DNA of 64,000 nucleotides from Companilactobacillus bobalius (GCF_009764355.1 NZ_LNUA01000077.1:124001-188000); one strand, 5' to 3'; counted from the stretch's first letter, positions 44,450-54,633 are shown. Numbers and translations are program-made. Notes: generated by a model from the sequence alone, not told the origin.

Positions 44450-46723
44450 TTAGTTTTCAGAAATTAATTTTTGAGGTTCCTTTTGAAGCAAGGGTGACAA
44501 TTCACCGTCAACGCACAAAGTCAAACTATGCATTGCTCGAGTACAAATTGTGTACAAAACATCAGTACTACGAAGATCAGGATAGTTTTTAGCTGAAACA
44601 TCATGACCAATAACAGCATCGAATTCCAATCCTTTAGCCAAATAGATTGGTAAAATTAGAATCCCCTTAGGAATGGAACGGAAGTCAGCATCAACTAATG
44701 TAACGATAGATTCATCGCTGAAGTGGGTGTAAATCTGTTCAGCTTGAGCCTGATTACGAGCTAGAATTGCAACTGTATCATACTTCTTGTTCAGTTCTTT
44801 AGCTGTTTCTTTCAAACCTTGATAGTAGTCACCATCTTTGAAAATCTTGATAACAGGATCTTCACCTTGACGAGAAAAGGCTTTAACTTCATCGCCGTTT
44901 GGTAATAATTTTTTGGCAAAGTTGGTTATTTCAGCAGTTGAACGATAACTCTGGTTCAAAGTGATTGTAGTAATACGCTTCTTTTTGAACAATTCATTAA
45001 CTTCAGTGACTAAATCATTTTTACGATAGGAACTAGTCAAAACATCTTGTGAACGGTCGCCTAACAAGGTCATCTTAGCGTTAGGGAAAGCATGAGAAAT
45101 GTATTTTAACTGTGCCATCGTGTAATCTTGAACTTCATCAATAAAGATGTGTTGAATGGCATGGTTAATACCACCATCGGTAACGAAATCTTTTAAATAA
45201 AGAATGGCAACTGAATCACTAAGATTTAATTTATGAGCCTCGATTTGATCATCAATTGATTCGATCATAGTTTGCCAAATACTGTCAGAAACTAAATTTT
45301 GTTGCATCTTGTTAAGTAAGTAAAGATATTCCTTGTAAGGGTTGAAGAAATAGTTATTAAGTAGAGCGTTGTAAATTGGAGCGTAACGTTCACGCAAGAA
45401 TTCCTCGGCAATAATTTCTCGTTGGTTGGCTGATTCCTCAATATTGTGGTCTGTAATGATTTGTTGGAAATCTTCATCAGACAAGTTGTCAATTTCAGCT
45501 TGAACCCAATCTTCATTGCGGTCTTTATGAATTCTTCCTTGTAGACGTTTGATCAAAGCATTTTTAGTTTTCAGAAAACGGTCAGGGATGTGGTAGGCCG
45601 GATTAGTGCTTTGATAAATTTCAGCAATTTCATCACCGGTAAAGAATGGCTTACCTTCAAAAATAATGTCTTCGAAATATGGTGTGTGTTCACGATGATC
45701 ATTTTCCAATTGTTCCAAATGTTCTAGAAAATCGCCACTTTCTTTGTATAAACGCATCTTAATAGTTGTTTCTGGCAGATTGCGTTCATCTTTTTCGTAA
45801 CGGTCAAAGAGTGTTTCTACTTGAACACCCGTTAGACGGAGCGAAATGAATTCGTTGAGAGTGACCTGTCGCATATTTCGTTCACCCAAACTAGGAAGAA
45901 CTTCAGAAATATAATTACTGAATAATTTATTAGGGGAGAAGAGAACAATGTTGTCAGCATTCATCGTTGTGCGGCTATGATAAAGCAGGTAAGCGACACG
46001 TTGTAAGATAGCTGAAGTCTTACCTGAACCGGCTACACCTTGAACTAGAAGGACATCAGAGCGAGTATCACGAATAATGATGTTTTGTTCATGTTGGATG
46101 GTTGCGACAATACTTTTTAGATATTCATCGCTATATTCACTTAAAACTGATTGAAGAATTTCATCGCCAACAGTTTCATTGGTATCAAACATATTCCGAA
46201 TTTTGTTATGAACAATCTGGAATTGACGTTTCTTTTTCAATTCGACTTCAGCAGTACCGTTGGGAGTGGGATACGTAACGTTTCCTAAAGTACCGTTATA
46301 GTAGATACCAGAAATGGGAGCTCGCCAATCGTAAATTAGAAATTCGCCATCATCATCTTGAAGTGTAGAAGTACCTATGTAAAGCGTATCTTCTTCACCA
46401 TCTTCGACAATATCAATTCGCCCAAAGTAAGGAGAACCTTGGAGATTTTCTAGTTTGAGACGATTAGCATTTAAAATATTTTCATTTTCAACGGCCAAAG
46501 CAACCAATTGTTTCTGTTGTTGAACGGAAGCGTTAGTTTCCATTTGGTCATCGACTTCAGTGGTATTAACTTTGGTATTTTCACCGTAATTACGTTCGAT
46601 ACGGCTAGTTTCCTTGTGTGCCTGTGCAATACTGGCATCAACACGTTCAATCTGTCGTTCAATTTTTCCAGCGACTTGGTCGACACGCTTTTGTTCTGAT
46701 TCTTTAGATTGATTAATCGTCAT
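44450..46723 (-). CDS. helD: HelD-type superfamily 1 helicase-like ATPase (RNA polymerase recycling)
   Basis: A 757-residue UvrD/Rep-like protein. The start at 46723 follows GAGGGG. An N-terminal coiled coil (~1-90, EQKRVDQVAGKIERQIERV) is the HelD secondary-channel arm. Walker A is GVAGSGKTSAILQR, motif II/Walker B IFIDEVQDY, motif III LLGDRSQD, motif IV LNQSYRST and motif V/VI AKGLEFDAVIGHD. HelD removes stalled RNA polymerase from DNA. Single gene. Confidence 0.92.
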   Translation of the reverse strand: MTINQSKESEQKRVDQVAGKIERQIERVDASIAQAHKETSRIERNYGENTKVNTTEVDDQMETNASVQQQKQLVALAVENENILNANRLKLENLQGSPYFGRIDIVEDGEEDTLYIGTSTLQDDDGEFLIYDWRAPISGIYYNGTLGNVTYPTPNGTAEVELKKKRQFQIVHNKIRNMFDTNETVGDEILQSVLSEYSDEYLKSIVATIQHEQNIIIRDTRSDVLLVQGVAGSGKTSAILQRVAYLLYHSRTTMNADNIVLFSPNKLFSNYISEVLPSLGERNMRQVTLNEFISLRLTGVQVETLFDRYEKDERNLPETTIKMRLYKESGDFLEHLEQLENDHREHTPYFEDIIFEGKPFFTGDEIAEIYQSTNPAYHIPDRFLKTKNALIKRLQGRIHKDRNEDWVQAEIDNLSDEDFQQIITDHNIEESANQREIIAEEFLRERYAPIYNALLNNYFFNPYKEYLYLLNKMQQNLVSDSIWQTMIESIDDQIEAHKLNLSDSVAILYLKDFVTDGGINHAIQHIFIDEVQDYTMAQLKYISHAFPNAKMTLLGDRSQDVLTSSYRKNDLVTEVNELFKKKRITTITLNQSYRSTAEITNFAKKLLPNGDEVKAFSRQGEDPVIKIFKDGDYYQGLKETAKELNKKYDTVAILARNQAQAEQIYTHFSDESIVTLVDADFRSIPKGILILPIYLAKGLEFDAVIGHDVSAKNYPDLRSTDVLYTICTRAMHSLTLCVDGELSPLLQKEPQKLISEN

Positions 46724-46784
46724 TAAAATACCCCTCGTTGACAATTTGTCATTTTTTAATTATGCTAATAGCAATTAGAGTACA

Positions 46785-46986
46785 TTAAAGCATAAGCATT
46801 TTTGAGTACTAATTCAAGTAGTTGCTTTTAGAGAATAACTTCATGGCTGAAAAAGTTATCAACCTTGTTTTGGGAAATGGGTATGGCTAGTTACCTTATA
46901 ACTTTGAGTGGTAGAGTATACTCTACAAAACAGGTGGCACCACGTTTAAGCGTCCTATTATTAATATAATAGGACGCTTTTTTTAT
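46785..46986 (+). ncRNA. T-box leader of trpS
   Basis: AGAGAATAACTT/AAGTTAT with GGCTGAAA (46829-46859) is the distal stem I. A GGGAAATGG specifier region near 46873-46881 contains TGG (Trp). The T-box AGGTGGCACCACG lies at 46932-46944, and AAGCGTCCTATTA/TAATAGGACGCTT with TTTTTTT is the terminator (46948-46986). Uncharged tRNA-Trp should switch on trpS. Confidence 0.9.
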
Positions 46987-47045
46987 GGAGAGCCATTATA
47001 CCACCTCAAAAATGTTTTTGCATTAATGAATCCAGGAGGAAAAAT

Positions 47046-48062
47046 ATGAAAACAAATACTATTTTGACAGGGGATCGTCCCACAGGTAAGTTGCACATTG
47101 GACATTATTTAGGTTCATTGAAGAATCGTGTGAAACTTCAAAACGAGGGCAAGTACAAAATGTTTGTCATGATTGCTGATATGCAAGCCTTCACTGACAA
47201 TGCTAGAAATCCAGAAAAAGTTCGTAATAGTTTAATTCAAGTTGCCCTTGATTATCTTTCTGTAGGAATTGATCCTAGCAAAACTAACATTTTAGTACAA
47301 TCACAAATTCCTGCTTTAAATGAATTGACAATGTACTATCTTGATCTTGTTTCTGTTTCTCGTTTGGAAAGAAATCCTACTGTTAAATCAGAAATTCAAC
47401 AAAAGAGTTTTGGACAAAGTATTCCTGCTGGATTCTTAACATATCCAGTTAGTCAAACAGCTGATATTACAGCTTTCAAAGCTGACACAGTTCCTGTTGG
47501 TGATGATCAAGAACCAATGATGGAACAAGCTCGTGAAATAGTTCGTACCTTCAATAACACTTATAATGTTGACACATTGGTTGAGCCTCAAGGAGTCTTC
47601 CCACCTAAGGGCCAAGGTAGATTACCTGGTATTGATGGTAACGCCAAGATGAGTAAATCATTAGGTAATTGTATCTACTTATCAGATCCTGCTGATGTTG
47701 TGACTAAGAAAGTTATGTCTATGTATACTGATCCAGATCACATTCATGTTGAAGACCCAGGTAAAATTGAAGGTAACACTGTCTTTACATACTTAGATGC
47801 TTTCGGAACAGATACAGAAAAAATTGCTGAATTAAAGGCACAATATCAGGCTGGTGGTTTAGGTGACGTTAAAGTAAAACGTTATTTGAATGATGTCCTA
47901 CAAGAAATTCTAGAACCAATCCGCAATCGCCGTGCCGAATACGAAAAGGATATTCCTGGTGTTTACGATATTCTTAAAAAGGGTAGCGACAATGCTAACA
48001 TCGTTGCTAACCAAACTTTAACAGAAGTAAGAAAAGCTATTGGTGTTAATTATTTCGACTAG
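47046..48062 (+). CDS. trpS: Tryptophanyl-tRNA synthetase
   Basis: A 338-residue class I synthetase that charges tRNA-Trp. The HIGH-type motif is TGKLHIGHYLGSL near residue 13, and the KMSKS motif GNAKMSKSLGN lies near residue 198. PVGDDQEPMMEQAREI is a TrpRS hallmark. AGGAGG precedes the ATG and a T-box leader lies upstream. Confidence 0.97.
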   Translation: MKTNTILTGDRPTGKLHIGHYLGSLKNRVKLQNEGKYKMFVMIADMQAFTDNARNPEKVRNSLIQVALDYLSVGIDPSKTNILVQSQIPALNELTMYYLDLVSVSRLERNPTVKSEIQQKSFGQSIPAGFLTYPVSQTADITAFKADTVPVGDDQEPMMEQAREIVRTFNNTYNVDTLVEPQGVFPPKGQGRLPGIDGNAKMSKSLGNCIYLSDPADVVTKKVMSMYTDPDHIHVEDPGKIEGNTVFTYLDAFGTDTEKIAELKAQYQAGGLGDVKVKRYLNDVLQEILEPIRNRRAEYEKDIPGVYDILKKGSDNANIVANQTLTEVRKAIGVNYFD

Positions 48063-48093
48063 TTTCTGAAAATAAAAACACTTTTACAGAAAA

Positions 48094-48146
48094 ATGCTAT
48101 GCTTAACTCTTGATTTTATCAAGAGTCGGGTGTAGCATATTTTTTG
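48094..48146 (+). terminator. Terminator of trpS
   Basis: ATGCTA...ACTCTTGAT and ATCAAGAGT...TAGCAT form a two-part stem followed by TTTTTTG. Confidence 0.85.
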
Positions 48147-48191
48147 TTCTAAAAAAATTAAAGTTTTTTTTGAAGAAAATGAGGTAGATTT

Positions 48192-48629
48192 ATGGATGAC
48201 TATAATTTGATTGGTTTCGTGATGAAATACACCATGATCAGGAAGCGAATCGCGGCTAGCTATTTGAAAAAAGAAGATTTAAATGCTTTTGAAAGTATTT
48301 TACTAGCTATTGTCTATAAAAGACGTGAATGTAGTCAGGATAAAATTGGTGAGATCACATTGTTTGATGGTGCCAGTATTGCCCGTTCGTTAAAAAAACT
48401 TGAGGATCGCGGATTTGTATCCCGGCATGCTGATCCTAATAATCGTCGTAAGAAGATTGTTAGCATTACTGAAGCAGGTTCAGAGCTTTATGGTGAAGTG
48501 CGCAAGGCTTTCAGTGAGAGTAATGATGCAATCTTTAAAGGCATAACTTCTGAGGAACAAACAGAATTAGAGAGTATTTTGATGAAGGTTTACAAGAACC
48601 TTGATGACATCGAAATACCTTCTAAATAA
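48192..48629 (+). CDS. MarR-family regulator of the DHA2 efflux cluster
   Basis: A 145-residue MarR protein (CSQDKIGEITLFDGASIARSLKKLEDRG as CSQDKIGEITLF and GASIARSLKKLEDRG; PNNRRKKIVSITEAG). ATGAGGTAG precedes the ATG. It is the first gene of a cluster with a DHA2 pump and a DUF4811 protein, which it likely represses. Confidence 0.92.
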   Translation: MDDYNLIGFVMKYTMIRKRIAASYLKKEDLNAFESILLAIVYKRRECSQDKIGEITLFDGASIARSLKKLEDRGFVSRHADPNNRRKKIVSITEAGSELYGEVRKAFSESNDAIFKGITSEEQTELESILMKVYKNLDDIEIPSK

Positions 48630-48655
48630 TTATAGAGAAGAGGAATTTTGTTATT

Positions 48656-50161
48656 ATGGCGAATAATGATAAAGCAATTGTGGATGCACACGGGAAACCC
48701 TTTAACCGTAATCTTTTGGTTTTAGTGCTTCTTGTTGGTACATTCTGTACTGTTTTAAACGGTACAATTTTAACCACCGCCTTTCCAACCTTGATGAAGG
48801 AATTTAGTGTTACTACTTCCGACGTTCAATGGTTAACAACTGGATTTTTGATGGTTAACGGAATTATGATTCCTGTTACTGCTTGGTTAAGTAACAATTT
48901 TAGTACAAAGATTTTATATATTATTGCAATGTCGACTTTCTTAGTCGGTACAATTATGTGTTTTACAGCACCAAACTTCGGAACTATTTTAGCCGGACGT
49001 TTGATTCAAGCTGTCGGTGTTGGTATTACAATGCCACTTATGCAAGTGGTTATGTTATCAATTTTCCCAGCTAATCAACGTGGTGCTGCCATGGGTCTAG
49101 GTGGTTTAGTTATTGGACTTGCTCCAGCTATTGGACCTACACTTTCAGGTTTCATTATTGATAACTCTTCATGGAGACAACTTTTCGGAATGATTATTCC
49201 TATTGTCATCATCGTTTTGATTTTGGCATTCTTTTTCATGCGTCCTGTTATCAAAACACGTCGTACTAAATTAGATGTACTTTCACTAATCGAATCAACA
49301 CTTGGATTTGGTGCCATTCTTTATGGTTTCTCATCTGTTGGTGATGATGGTTGGGGTTCAATGAAGGTTATTGGCTCAATCGTTGTTGGTATTATTTTCA
49401 TTCTATTATTTGGTTATCGCCAATTACATATGGATACACCATTCTTGGAATTACGTGTTTTCACAGAAAAGAAGTTTGCGATTGCGGCCGCTTTGTCATC
49501 AGTTACAAATATGGCCATGGTCGGAGTTGAAATGGTGCTTCCATTGTACTTACAAATCGTTAAAGGCATGTCAGCTTTCCATTCTGGATTAACTTTGTTA
49601 CCAGGTGCCTTGATGATTGGTGTTATGAGTCCAATTACTGGTAACGCTTTTGATAAATATGGACCAAAAGATTTGGCACGTATGGGTATGTTCTTATTAA
49701 CAGCCGGTACAATTCCATTCTTGTTCTTAACAAAGAGCACACCTGTTTTAGATATCGTGGTGCTATACATGATTCGTATGTTTGGTATTTCAATGGTCTT
49801 GATGCCCGTTACAACTGATGGTATGAATGCATTGCCATTCAACTTGATGAGTCATGGTACAGCCGTTAATAATACTGTTAGACAAGTTTTCAGTTCTATG
49901 GGTACAGCTATCTTGGTCAGTGTCTTGACTAACGTTACAAACAACTTAAAACCAGGACATGCCATTCTTAAGGCATCACCATTGGAATATAAAGATAAAT
50001 TCTTCAATGCTACATTGAGCGGATATCACGCAGCCTTTGCCGTTGCTATTGTCTTTTGTTTGATTGGATTCTTGATCACATTTATGGTTAAGGGCAGTGC
50101 TAAATCAAAGACAATCGATACTGATCAATTGAGGAAAACAGAATTGGCAGGTGAAGAATAA
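48656..50161 (+). CDS. MFS multidrug transporter, DHA2 (EmrB/QacA, 14 TM) family
   Basis: A 501-residue 14-helix efflux protein. LNGTILTTAFPTLMKEF and WLTTGFLMVNGIMIPVTAWL mark the first helices; GRLIQAVGVGITMPLMQVV is the DHA2 motif (in part GRLIQAVGVGITMPLM). It exports drugs or toxic anions using proton motive force. Its stop overlaps the start of the DUF4811 gene. Confidence 0.93.
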   Translation: MANNDKAIVDAHGKPFNRNLLVLVLLVGTFCTVLNGTILTTAFPTLMKEFSVTTSDVQWLTTGFLMVNGIMIPVTAWLSNNFSTKILYIIAMSTFLVGTIMCFTAPNFGTILAGRLIQAVGVGITMPLMQVVMLSIFPANQRGAAMGLGGLVIGLAPAIGPTLSGFIIDNSSWRQLFGMIIPIVIIVLILAFFFMRPVIKTRRTKLDVLSLIESTLGFGAILYGFSSVGDDGWGSMKVIGSIVVGIIFILLFGYRQLHMDTPFLELRVFTEKKFAIAAALSSVTNMAMVGVEMVLPLYLQIVKGMSAFHSGLTLLPGALMIGVMSPITGNAFDKYGPKDLARMGMFLLTAGTIPFLFLTKSTPVLDIVVLYMIRMFGISMVLMPVTTDGMNALPFNLMSHGTAVNNTVRQVFSSMGTAILVSVLTNVTNNLKPGHAILKASPLEYKDKFFNATLSGYHAAFAVAIVFCLIGFLITFMVKGSAKSKTIDTDQLRKTELAGEE

Positions 50162-50892
50162 TGATTTTAATTACAATTTTAATCTGTGCAGGATTAGCAT
50201 ATTTCTTCGCTGTCTTTTTAAAGAATAAAAAAGTGGGATATGGACTATCATTCACATTTATCGCTTTATTCATCATAAGTTTGGTACTCTTGATTTCAAA
50301 TGAATATGGTCATTTTGGAATGGAAAAAGTAACCAATGAAAAGACTTATCAGATTCAATCCGTTCAAAAGGGATCTAACTTACTTTTAGAGAAAAAGTTG
50401 GGTACAAGTGGTAAAGAGAGTGTTTATGTTTATCGCACGCCTGAAACTGCTAAAGCTAAGAAACCACAAACAACTAAAGTTGATGTAAATGTTAAGAACG
50501 TAGTAAAGACTGGAAATTATTCAGCCGCTACATTAACAAAGAAAACAACACGTTGGGAGTACAAGAACGGTTTCTATTCATTCCTCTTTGGAATTTCCGA
50601 TAACAACAAAGAATTTGTTAAACAAACAAATACCTTTAAAGTCGGTAATGATTGGTTAGTTTTGACAACAACACAAGCTAGTCAACTACAAAAGAAAATG
50701 AAGAGTAAAACTTTCAAAGCTCAAATGAAACAAGAAGGACAAACTTACGTGAAGGCAGCAGTAGCCAAAGCAATGCAAGCAAATCCAACTATGACATCAG
50801 CCGAACAAAAGAAAGTTATTCAACAAGCTCAAAAAGAATTTAAAGCCGAAGCACAAGCTAAGTTAATTCAAGAAATTAAGAATCAAAAATAA
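50161..50892 (+). CDS. DUF4811 membrane-anchored protein
   Basis: A 243-residue protein with two N-terminal helices (ILITILICAGLAYFFAVFL; GLSFTFIALFIISLVLLI), then a soluble exposed domain and a Lys/Gln-rich helical tail (AEQKKVIQQAQKEFKAEAQAK). DUF4811 proteins typically follow a DHA2 pump in lactobacilli. Start and stop overlap by one base (TAATG) with the pump gene, so it is probably a pump accessory. Confidence 0.85.
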   Translation: MILITILICAGLAYFFAVFLKNKKVGYGLSFTFIALFIISLVLLISNEYGHFGMEKVTNEKTYQIQSVQKGSNLLLEKKLGTSGKESVYVYRTPETAKAKKPQTTKVDVNVKNVVKTGNYSAATLTKKTTRWEYKNGFYSFLFGISDNNKEFVKQTNTFKVGNDWLVLTTTQASQLQKKMKSKTFKAQMKQEGQTYVKAAVAKAMQANPTMTSAEQKKVIQQAQKEFKAEAQAKLIQEIKNQK

Positions 50893-50924
50893 AGTTCCTT
50901 TGTGGGACAAAATAAATGGCATCT

Positions 50925-50957
50925 ATTGGGTAGTTTCCGGTAGGTGCTATTTTTTTG
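50925..50957 (+). terminator. Terminator of the efflux cluster
   Basis: AATGGCATCTA and TAGGTGCTATT pair imperfectly, followed by TTTTTTT. Confidence 0.6.
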
Positions 50958-50969
50958 TTGGTGTAAAGT

Positions 50970-51584
50970 GCCGTCTTCCGTAAAAATTGAAAATGCTGGT
51001 GGAACGCTGTGGGCACGGCTTGAAGCTAATTATTTCACACTCCGTGCAAAATAATGGATCTCCAAGTCCGGCCTCATTGTAACCGGCAAAGCCGCTAACA
51101 ATGATTTCACAGCTGACCGCATTTTCAACTTTTACTCCAGACTAGTGAACGGTCCTGTTTGGAGTGAATGTACATATCTTGTGTAGATAAAGTGGAAAAC
51201 TAATTACAATTGAGAATGAAATGGCGTTGCTTTTTTTGCAATTCAGAAATGATAGAGATGTTAATGGAAAGAGTATAGAGGAACAATCCAAGTTGAAGTG
51301 CATGTAATAAAATTAACTTCAATTTGGAAATATCGATATAGAAAAAATCATATAAATTGAAAGGAAACAAACCAAATCATATTTCTCAGATAAAAAATTG
51401 AAATACTCTTCAGTCTGGAACAAAAATTGGGAATACCTTCAGCCATGAGATCATTGTAAGTGGCTATGCCACTTACAATGAGGCCGACTTTGGAAATCCA
51501 TAATCTTACACAAAGTGTAAGATTATTAGTTTCAAATCGTGCCCATGGCGTTCCAAGGCATTCCCAATTTTTGTGGAAGACGGC
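50970..51584. repeat. Dispersed hairpin repeat, copies B (forward) and C (inverted) in a compound unit
   Basis: The unit begins with GCCGTCTTCC (50970-50979) and ends with its exact inverse GGAAGACGGC (51575-51584). Copy B hairpin spans 50980-51135 (GTAAAAATTGAAAATGC / GCATTTTCAACTTTTAC). Copy C, on the other strand, spans 51420-51574 (ACAAAAATTGGGAATACC / GGCATTCCCAATTTTTGT). Both contain GGGCACG.YTTGAARCTAAT and a CATTGTAA..GGC/GCC..AACAATG-type hairpin. The 285 bases between are AT-rich and show no gene; the 178 bases after it hold the next promoter. Confidence 0.85.
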
Positions 51585-51762
51585 AGTAGAACACCTATCC
51601 CAGCAACAGCAGCAGTAGAACAACATCACGGAGACAAAACGTCTATCAAAATGACGCCTAAATATTTAAGTAATATTAAATATGATGTTAAATTTATTAC
51701 GAAAAAATTATAAGGTTATAAATTAATAAATCTCGTTATTTTTAAGGAAGAGGTACAGACAA

Positions 51763-53001
51763 ATGAGTAAAAAATTCAAAATTGCTTTTGTTTGTGGTTT
51801 AGCTTTATTAATGATGTCTCCCCAAAGTGTAAAAGCTGATTCGACCAATACTTCCAAAATTGATTCCCAAGCAATCGTCAGTACAAAATCTATAACAAAG
51901 TTATACACAGAAAACGGGGAACTAATTCAGAATCGAAAATTAGGAGCTAATACAGCCTGGGTAACTGATCAAAAAATGACATATCAAGGTCAGACTTACT
52001 ATCGTGTGGCGACGGATGAATATTTGGAAGCCAATGATGTAACTATCAGTTACGGTCATGCAGAATCTGGAACGATAGTTATCAATGGCTGGGGTGGTGT
52101 CAGTTTTTCTCATGATGACAATGGTTTTTATCGGAATGGTCAGAAGAATTTTTCAGCTAATTCGCTTTGGAAATATGATCGTGTCGATAAGAGTGATGGA
52201 CTGACTTATTATCGAATCGGTAATAATATTTGGATCAATAGTAACGATGCAACCACGGCGGTTGGTTATCAAAATCCTAGTGGTTGGCTTCAGATTCAAA
52301 ATACTCAAATTAAACCTGTGGGTAATGTTGGATACGATCTTTATAACGGCGTTGAAGGTGTCAAAGTTTATTTAGTAAGAAGATACTTTGGCTATTCCAA
52401 TGCTCATACTATCTATGATGGTTCGGTTGCGGCCAGTGTTAGAAGCTTCCAAGCTCGCAGAGGATTACCTGCAACAGGAATAGTAAACTTAGCTACATGG
52501 GAAAATATGGGCTTCTCAGAGTCTTCTTGGTATGATATCGACTCTTACGTAGCACCACTGGAAACTAACCAGATAAGTACAAGGTCAGACCATATCGAAG
52601 CAATGATCAATCAGGCATACAAGTACTTAGGTCAAACTTGGATCTCCGGTGCTGCTAGTTCACCTCAGTATGGAGTTGATTGTTCAGGACTGGTAACGCA
52701 GGCTTTATATGCTTCAGGTATCAATCCGGCTCCAGTTTCGGCTATTCAACACGCTCAAGTGGGTAATGAGTGGAATAGTCGCATGCTTTGGAGTGATGAT
52801 CGTATGCCACGGATCAATTTCAATAACCGTCAAAGAGGCGATTTGATTTTCTATACTGATCCATCGACTGGCCTGATTTGGCACGTAGGAATTTTATTAA
52901 ATCGTGATACGATGATTGAATCATGGCCATACGCCGTGCAAGTACACTCAATCTATTCAGGACGCGGGAACATCGCCGGTGTCAAACGTGTATTTGCTTA
53001 A
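51763..53001 (+). CDS. Secreted NlpC/P60 peptidoglycan hydrolase with SLAP-like domains
   Basis: A 412-residue exported protein. The signal peptide (KKFKIAFVCGLALLMMSP) is cut near VKADS. Two surface-layer-associated (SLAP)-like repeats follow at ~40-105 (KLYTENGELIQNRKL, TYYRVATDEYLEANDV) and ~108-165. A peptidoglycan-binding-like domain lies at ~200-260 (SVAASVRSFQARRGLPATG). The NlpC/P60 domain carries Cys307 in VDCSGLVTQAL and His374 in IWHVGIL. It should cleave cell-wall peptides. GGAAGAGG precedes the ATG. Single gene. Confidence 0.9.
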   Translation: MSKKFKIAFVCGLALLMMSPQSVKADSTNTSKIDSQAIVSTKSITKLYTENGELIQNRKLGANTAWVTDQKMTYQGQTYYRVATDEYLEANDVTISYGHAESGTIVINGWGGVSFSHDDNGFYRNGQKNFSANSLWKYDRVDKSDGLTYYRIGNNIWINSNDATTAVGYQNPSGWLQIQNTQIKPVGNVGYDLYNGVEGVKVYLVRRYFGYSNAHTIYDGSVAASVRSFQARRGLPATGIVNLATWENMGFSESSWYDIDSYVAPLETNQISTRSDHIEAMINQAYKYLGQTWISGAASSPQYGVDCSGLVTQALYASGINPAPVSAIQHAQVGNEWNSRMLWSDDRMPRINFNNRQRGDLIFYTDPSTGLIWHVGILLNRDTMIESWPYAVQVHSIYSGRGNIAGVKRVFA

Positions 53002-53077
53002 TCAAAAACAAATTCGATATAATAGAATTCGAATTTATCAACTGGGATAGAATATGTTCAATTTCCTAAATAAAAAG

Positions 53078-53115
53078 AATCTCGATCAATTGACGGTTAA
53101 TTGGTCGAGATTTTG
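53078..53115 (+). terminator. Terminator of the NlpC/P60 gene
   Basis: AATCTCGATCAATT and AATTGGTCGAGATT pair with one wobble, then TTTG. Confidence 0.85.
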
Positions 53116-53212
53116 TATTTATCTATGATTTTATTTATAAGCCGATTATTATGTATTGTAGATTAACATGTTGATAATTATCAGTAAAATTAGTGGGAGA
53201 GGTGAGATGATT

Positions 53213-53860
53213 GTGGAAAATATTTTTGATGTTCAAGACTTGTCTTATCAAGTTGGAAATAAAGAGATTTTGAAACATATCAGTGTAAAAATTGAAAAAG
53301 GTAAATACATCACAGTAGTGGGGCCTTCAGGAAGTGGAAAGAGTACCTTCATGCGGATTCTAGCTTCGATGATCAGTCAAACATCGGGAAAAGTTTTATT
53401 TGAAGGTAAAGCAATTGATTCTTATGAACCGACAAAATACCGTCAAAGAGTTTCTTATGCTTTTCAACAACCAACTTTATTTGGCAAAACCGTGCGTGAC
53501 AATTTAACTTTTCCTTTTGAAGTTCGTAATGAAGAATTCGATGAATCCAAGGTTAAACAGTATTTGAAGATGGTCAATCTGGATGAAAGTTACCTTGATA
53601 AGAGTGTCAACGATGTTTCTGGGGGCGAAAAGCAACGAATTGCTCTTTTACGTAATCTGATTTTTCCACCGGAAGTGTTAATAACTGATGAAGTCACTGC
53701 CGGTTTGGATGTGGAAAACAAAAATATCGTGCATTCGATGTTGGCGGAATTTAATCAACGAGGGTTAACGATTTTGCGTGTGACGCATGATGAGTCAGAA
53801 ATTGAAGCCTCTCATGATAAAATTACCATCAAAAATGGGGAGGTAGTGGACAATGTCTAA
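53213..53860 (+). CDS. fetA: FetA-like iron-export ABC ATPase
   Basis: A 215-residue ATPase. A GTG start at 53213 is preferred since GAGGTGA lies seven bases upstream and homology begins there; an ATG two codons upstream is too close to the SD. Walker A GPSGSGKSTFMR, Q-loop YAFQQPTLFG, signature VSGGEKQRIALLR, Walker B LITDEVTAGLD (Glu then Val, as seen in FetA), switch His RVTHDESE. It pairs with FetB, overlapping by eight bases. The pair exports Fe2+ under oxidative stress. Confidence 0.88.
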   Translation: MENIFDVQDLSYQVGNKEILKHISVKIEKGKYITVVGPSGSGKSTFMRILASMISQTSGKVLFEGKAIDSYEPTKYRQRVSYAFQQPTLFGKTVRDNLTFPFEVRNEEFDESKVKQYLKMVNLDESYLDKSVNDVSGGEKQRIALLRNLIFPPEVLITDEVTAGLDVENKNIVHSMLAEFNQRGLTILRVTHDESEIEASHDKITIKNGEVVDNV

Positions 53861-54626
53861 TTTAACAGTTTCCAATTCAACTTTAATGTTGGGATTCGTG
53901 TTAGTAATTGTAGCATTAGTAATTGGCTACATTGAAAAGTTACATATTGATAAAGATATTATTATTGGTGTTATTCGAGCAATCATTCAATTGTCGATTG
54001 TCGGATATGTGCTGAAATTCGTTATTAAAGCCGACGATATTTGGTTAACCTTGGCTTGCTTCATTATTATTGTCATCAATGCCTCTTATAATGCAGGTAA
54101 ACGTGGAAACGGTATTCCTAAGGTCTTTCAATCATCATTGTTGGCTATCTTTGTGGGTACGACAATTACTTTAGGAACACTAGTTTTTACTGGTTCTATT
54201 AAATTTGTACCCGAACAGATCGTCCCTGTTACCGGAATGATTGCCAGCAATATTATGGTCGCTATTGGACTTTGTTATCGCAATATGAAGCAGACTTTTT
54301 CCGACCGTCACCAACAAATTCTGGAGAAATTAGCCTTAGGTGCTGATATTAAACTAGCTTCACTCGATATTTTACGAGATAGCATCAAGAGTGGTATGCA
54401 ACCCACAATCGATTCGATTAAGACCCTTGGTTTGGTTAGTTTGCCGGGAATGATGTCAGGATTGATTTTTGCCGGTGTTGATCCAGTTAAGGCAATTAAA
54501 TATCAGATCATGGTTACTTTTATGCTGCTAGCATCAACTAGTATCGGTTCAATTATTTCTTGTTATTTAGGTTATCGCCAATTCTTTAATGAAAGAAAAC
54601 AGTTAAAGAATGAACTAATTTCTTAA
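53853..54626 (+). CDS. fetB: FetB-like iron-export permease
   Basis: A 257-residue membrane protein with about seven helices. IGVIRAIIQLSIVGYVLKFV, ASYNAGKRGNGIP and LPGMMSGLIFAGVDPVKAIKYQIM (in parts) match the UPF0014/FetB family. It is translationally coupled to fetA, which supplies ATPase activity. Confidence 0.92.
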   Translation: MSNLTVSNSTLMLGFVLVIVALVIGYIEKLHIDKDIIIGVIRAIIQLSIVGYVLKFVIKADDIWLTLACFIIIVINASYNAGKRGNGIPKVFQSSLLAIFVGTTITLGTLVFTGSIKFVPEQIVPVTGMIASNIMVAIGLCYRNMKQTFSDRHQQILEKLALGADIKLASLDILRDSIKSGMQPTIDSIKTLGLVSLPGMMSGLIFAGVDPVKAIKYQIMVTFMLLASTSIGSIISCYLGYRQFFNERKQLKNELIS

Positions 54627-54633
54627 CTTTGTG

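Noticed and set aside
51348..51629. Minus-strand 93-aa frame across repeat copy C
   Set aside because: It runs through the hairpin repeat, has no SD or family motif, and its counterpart frames are not open in the other repeat copies.
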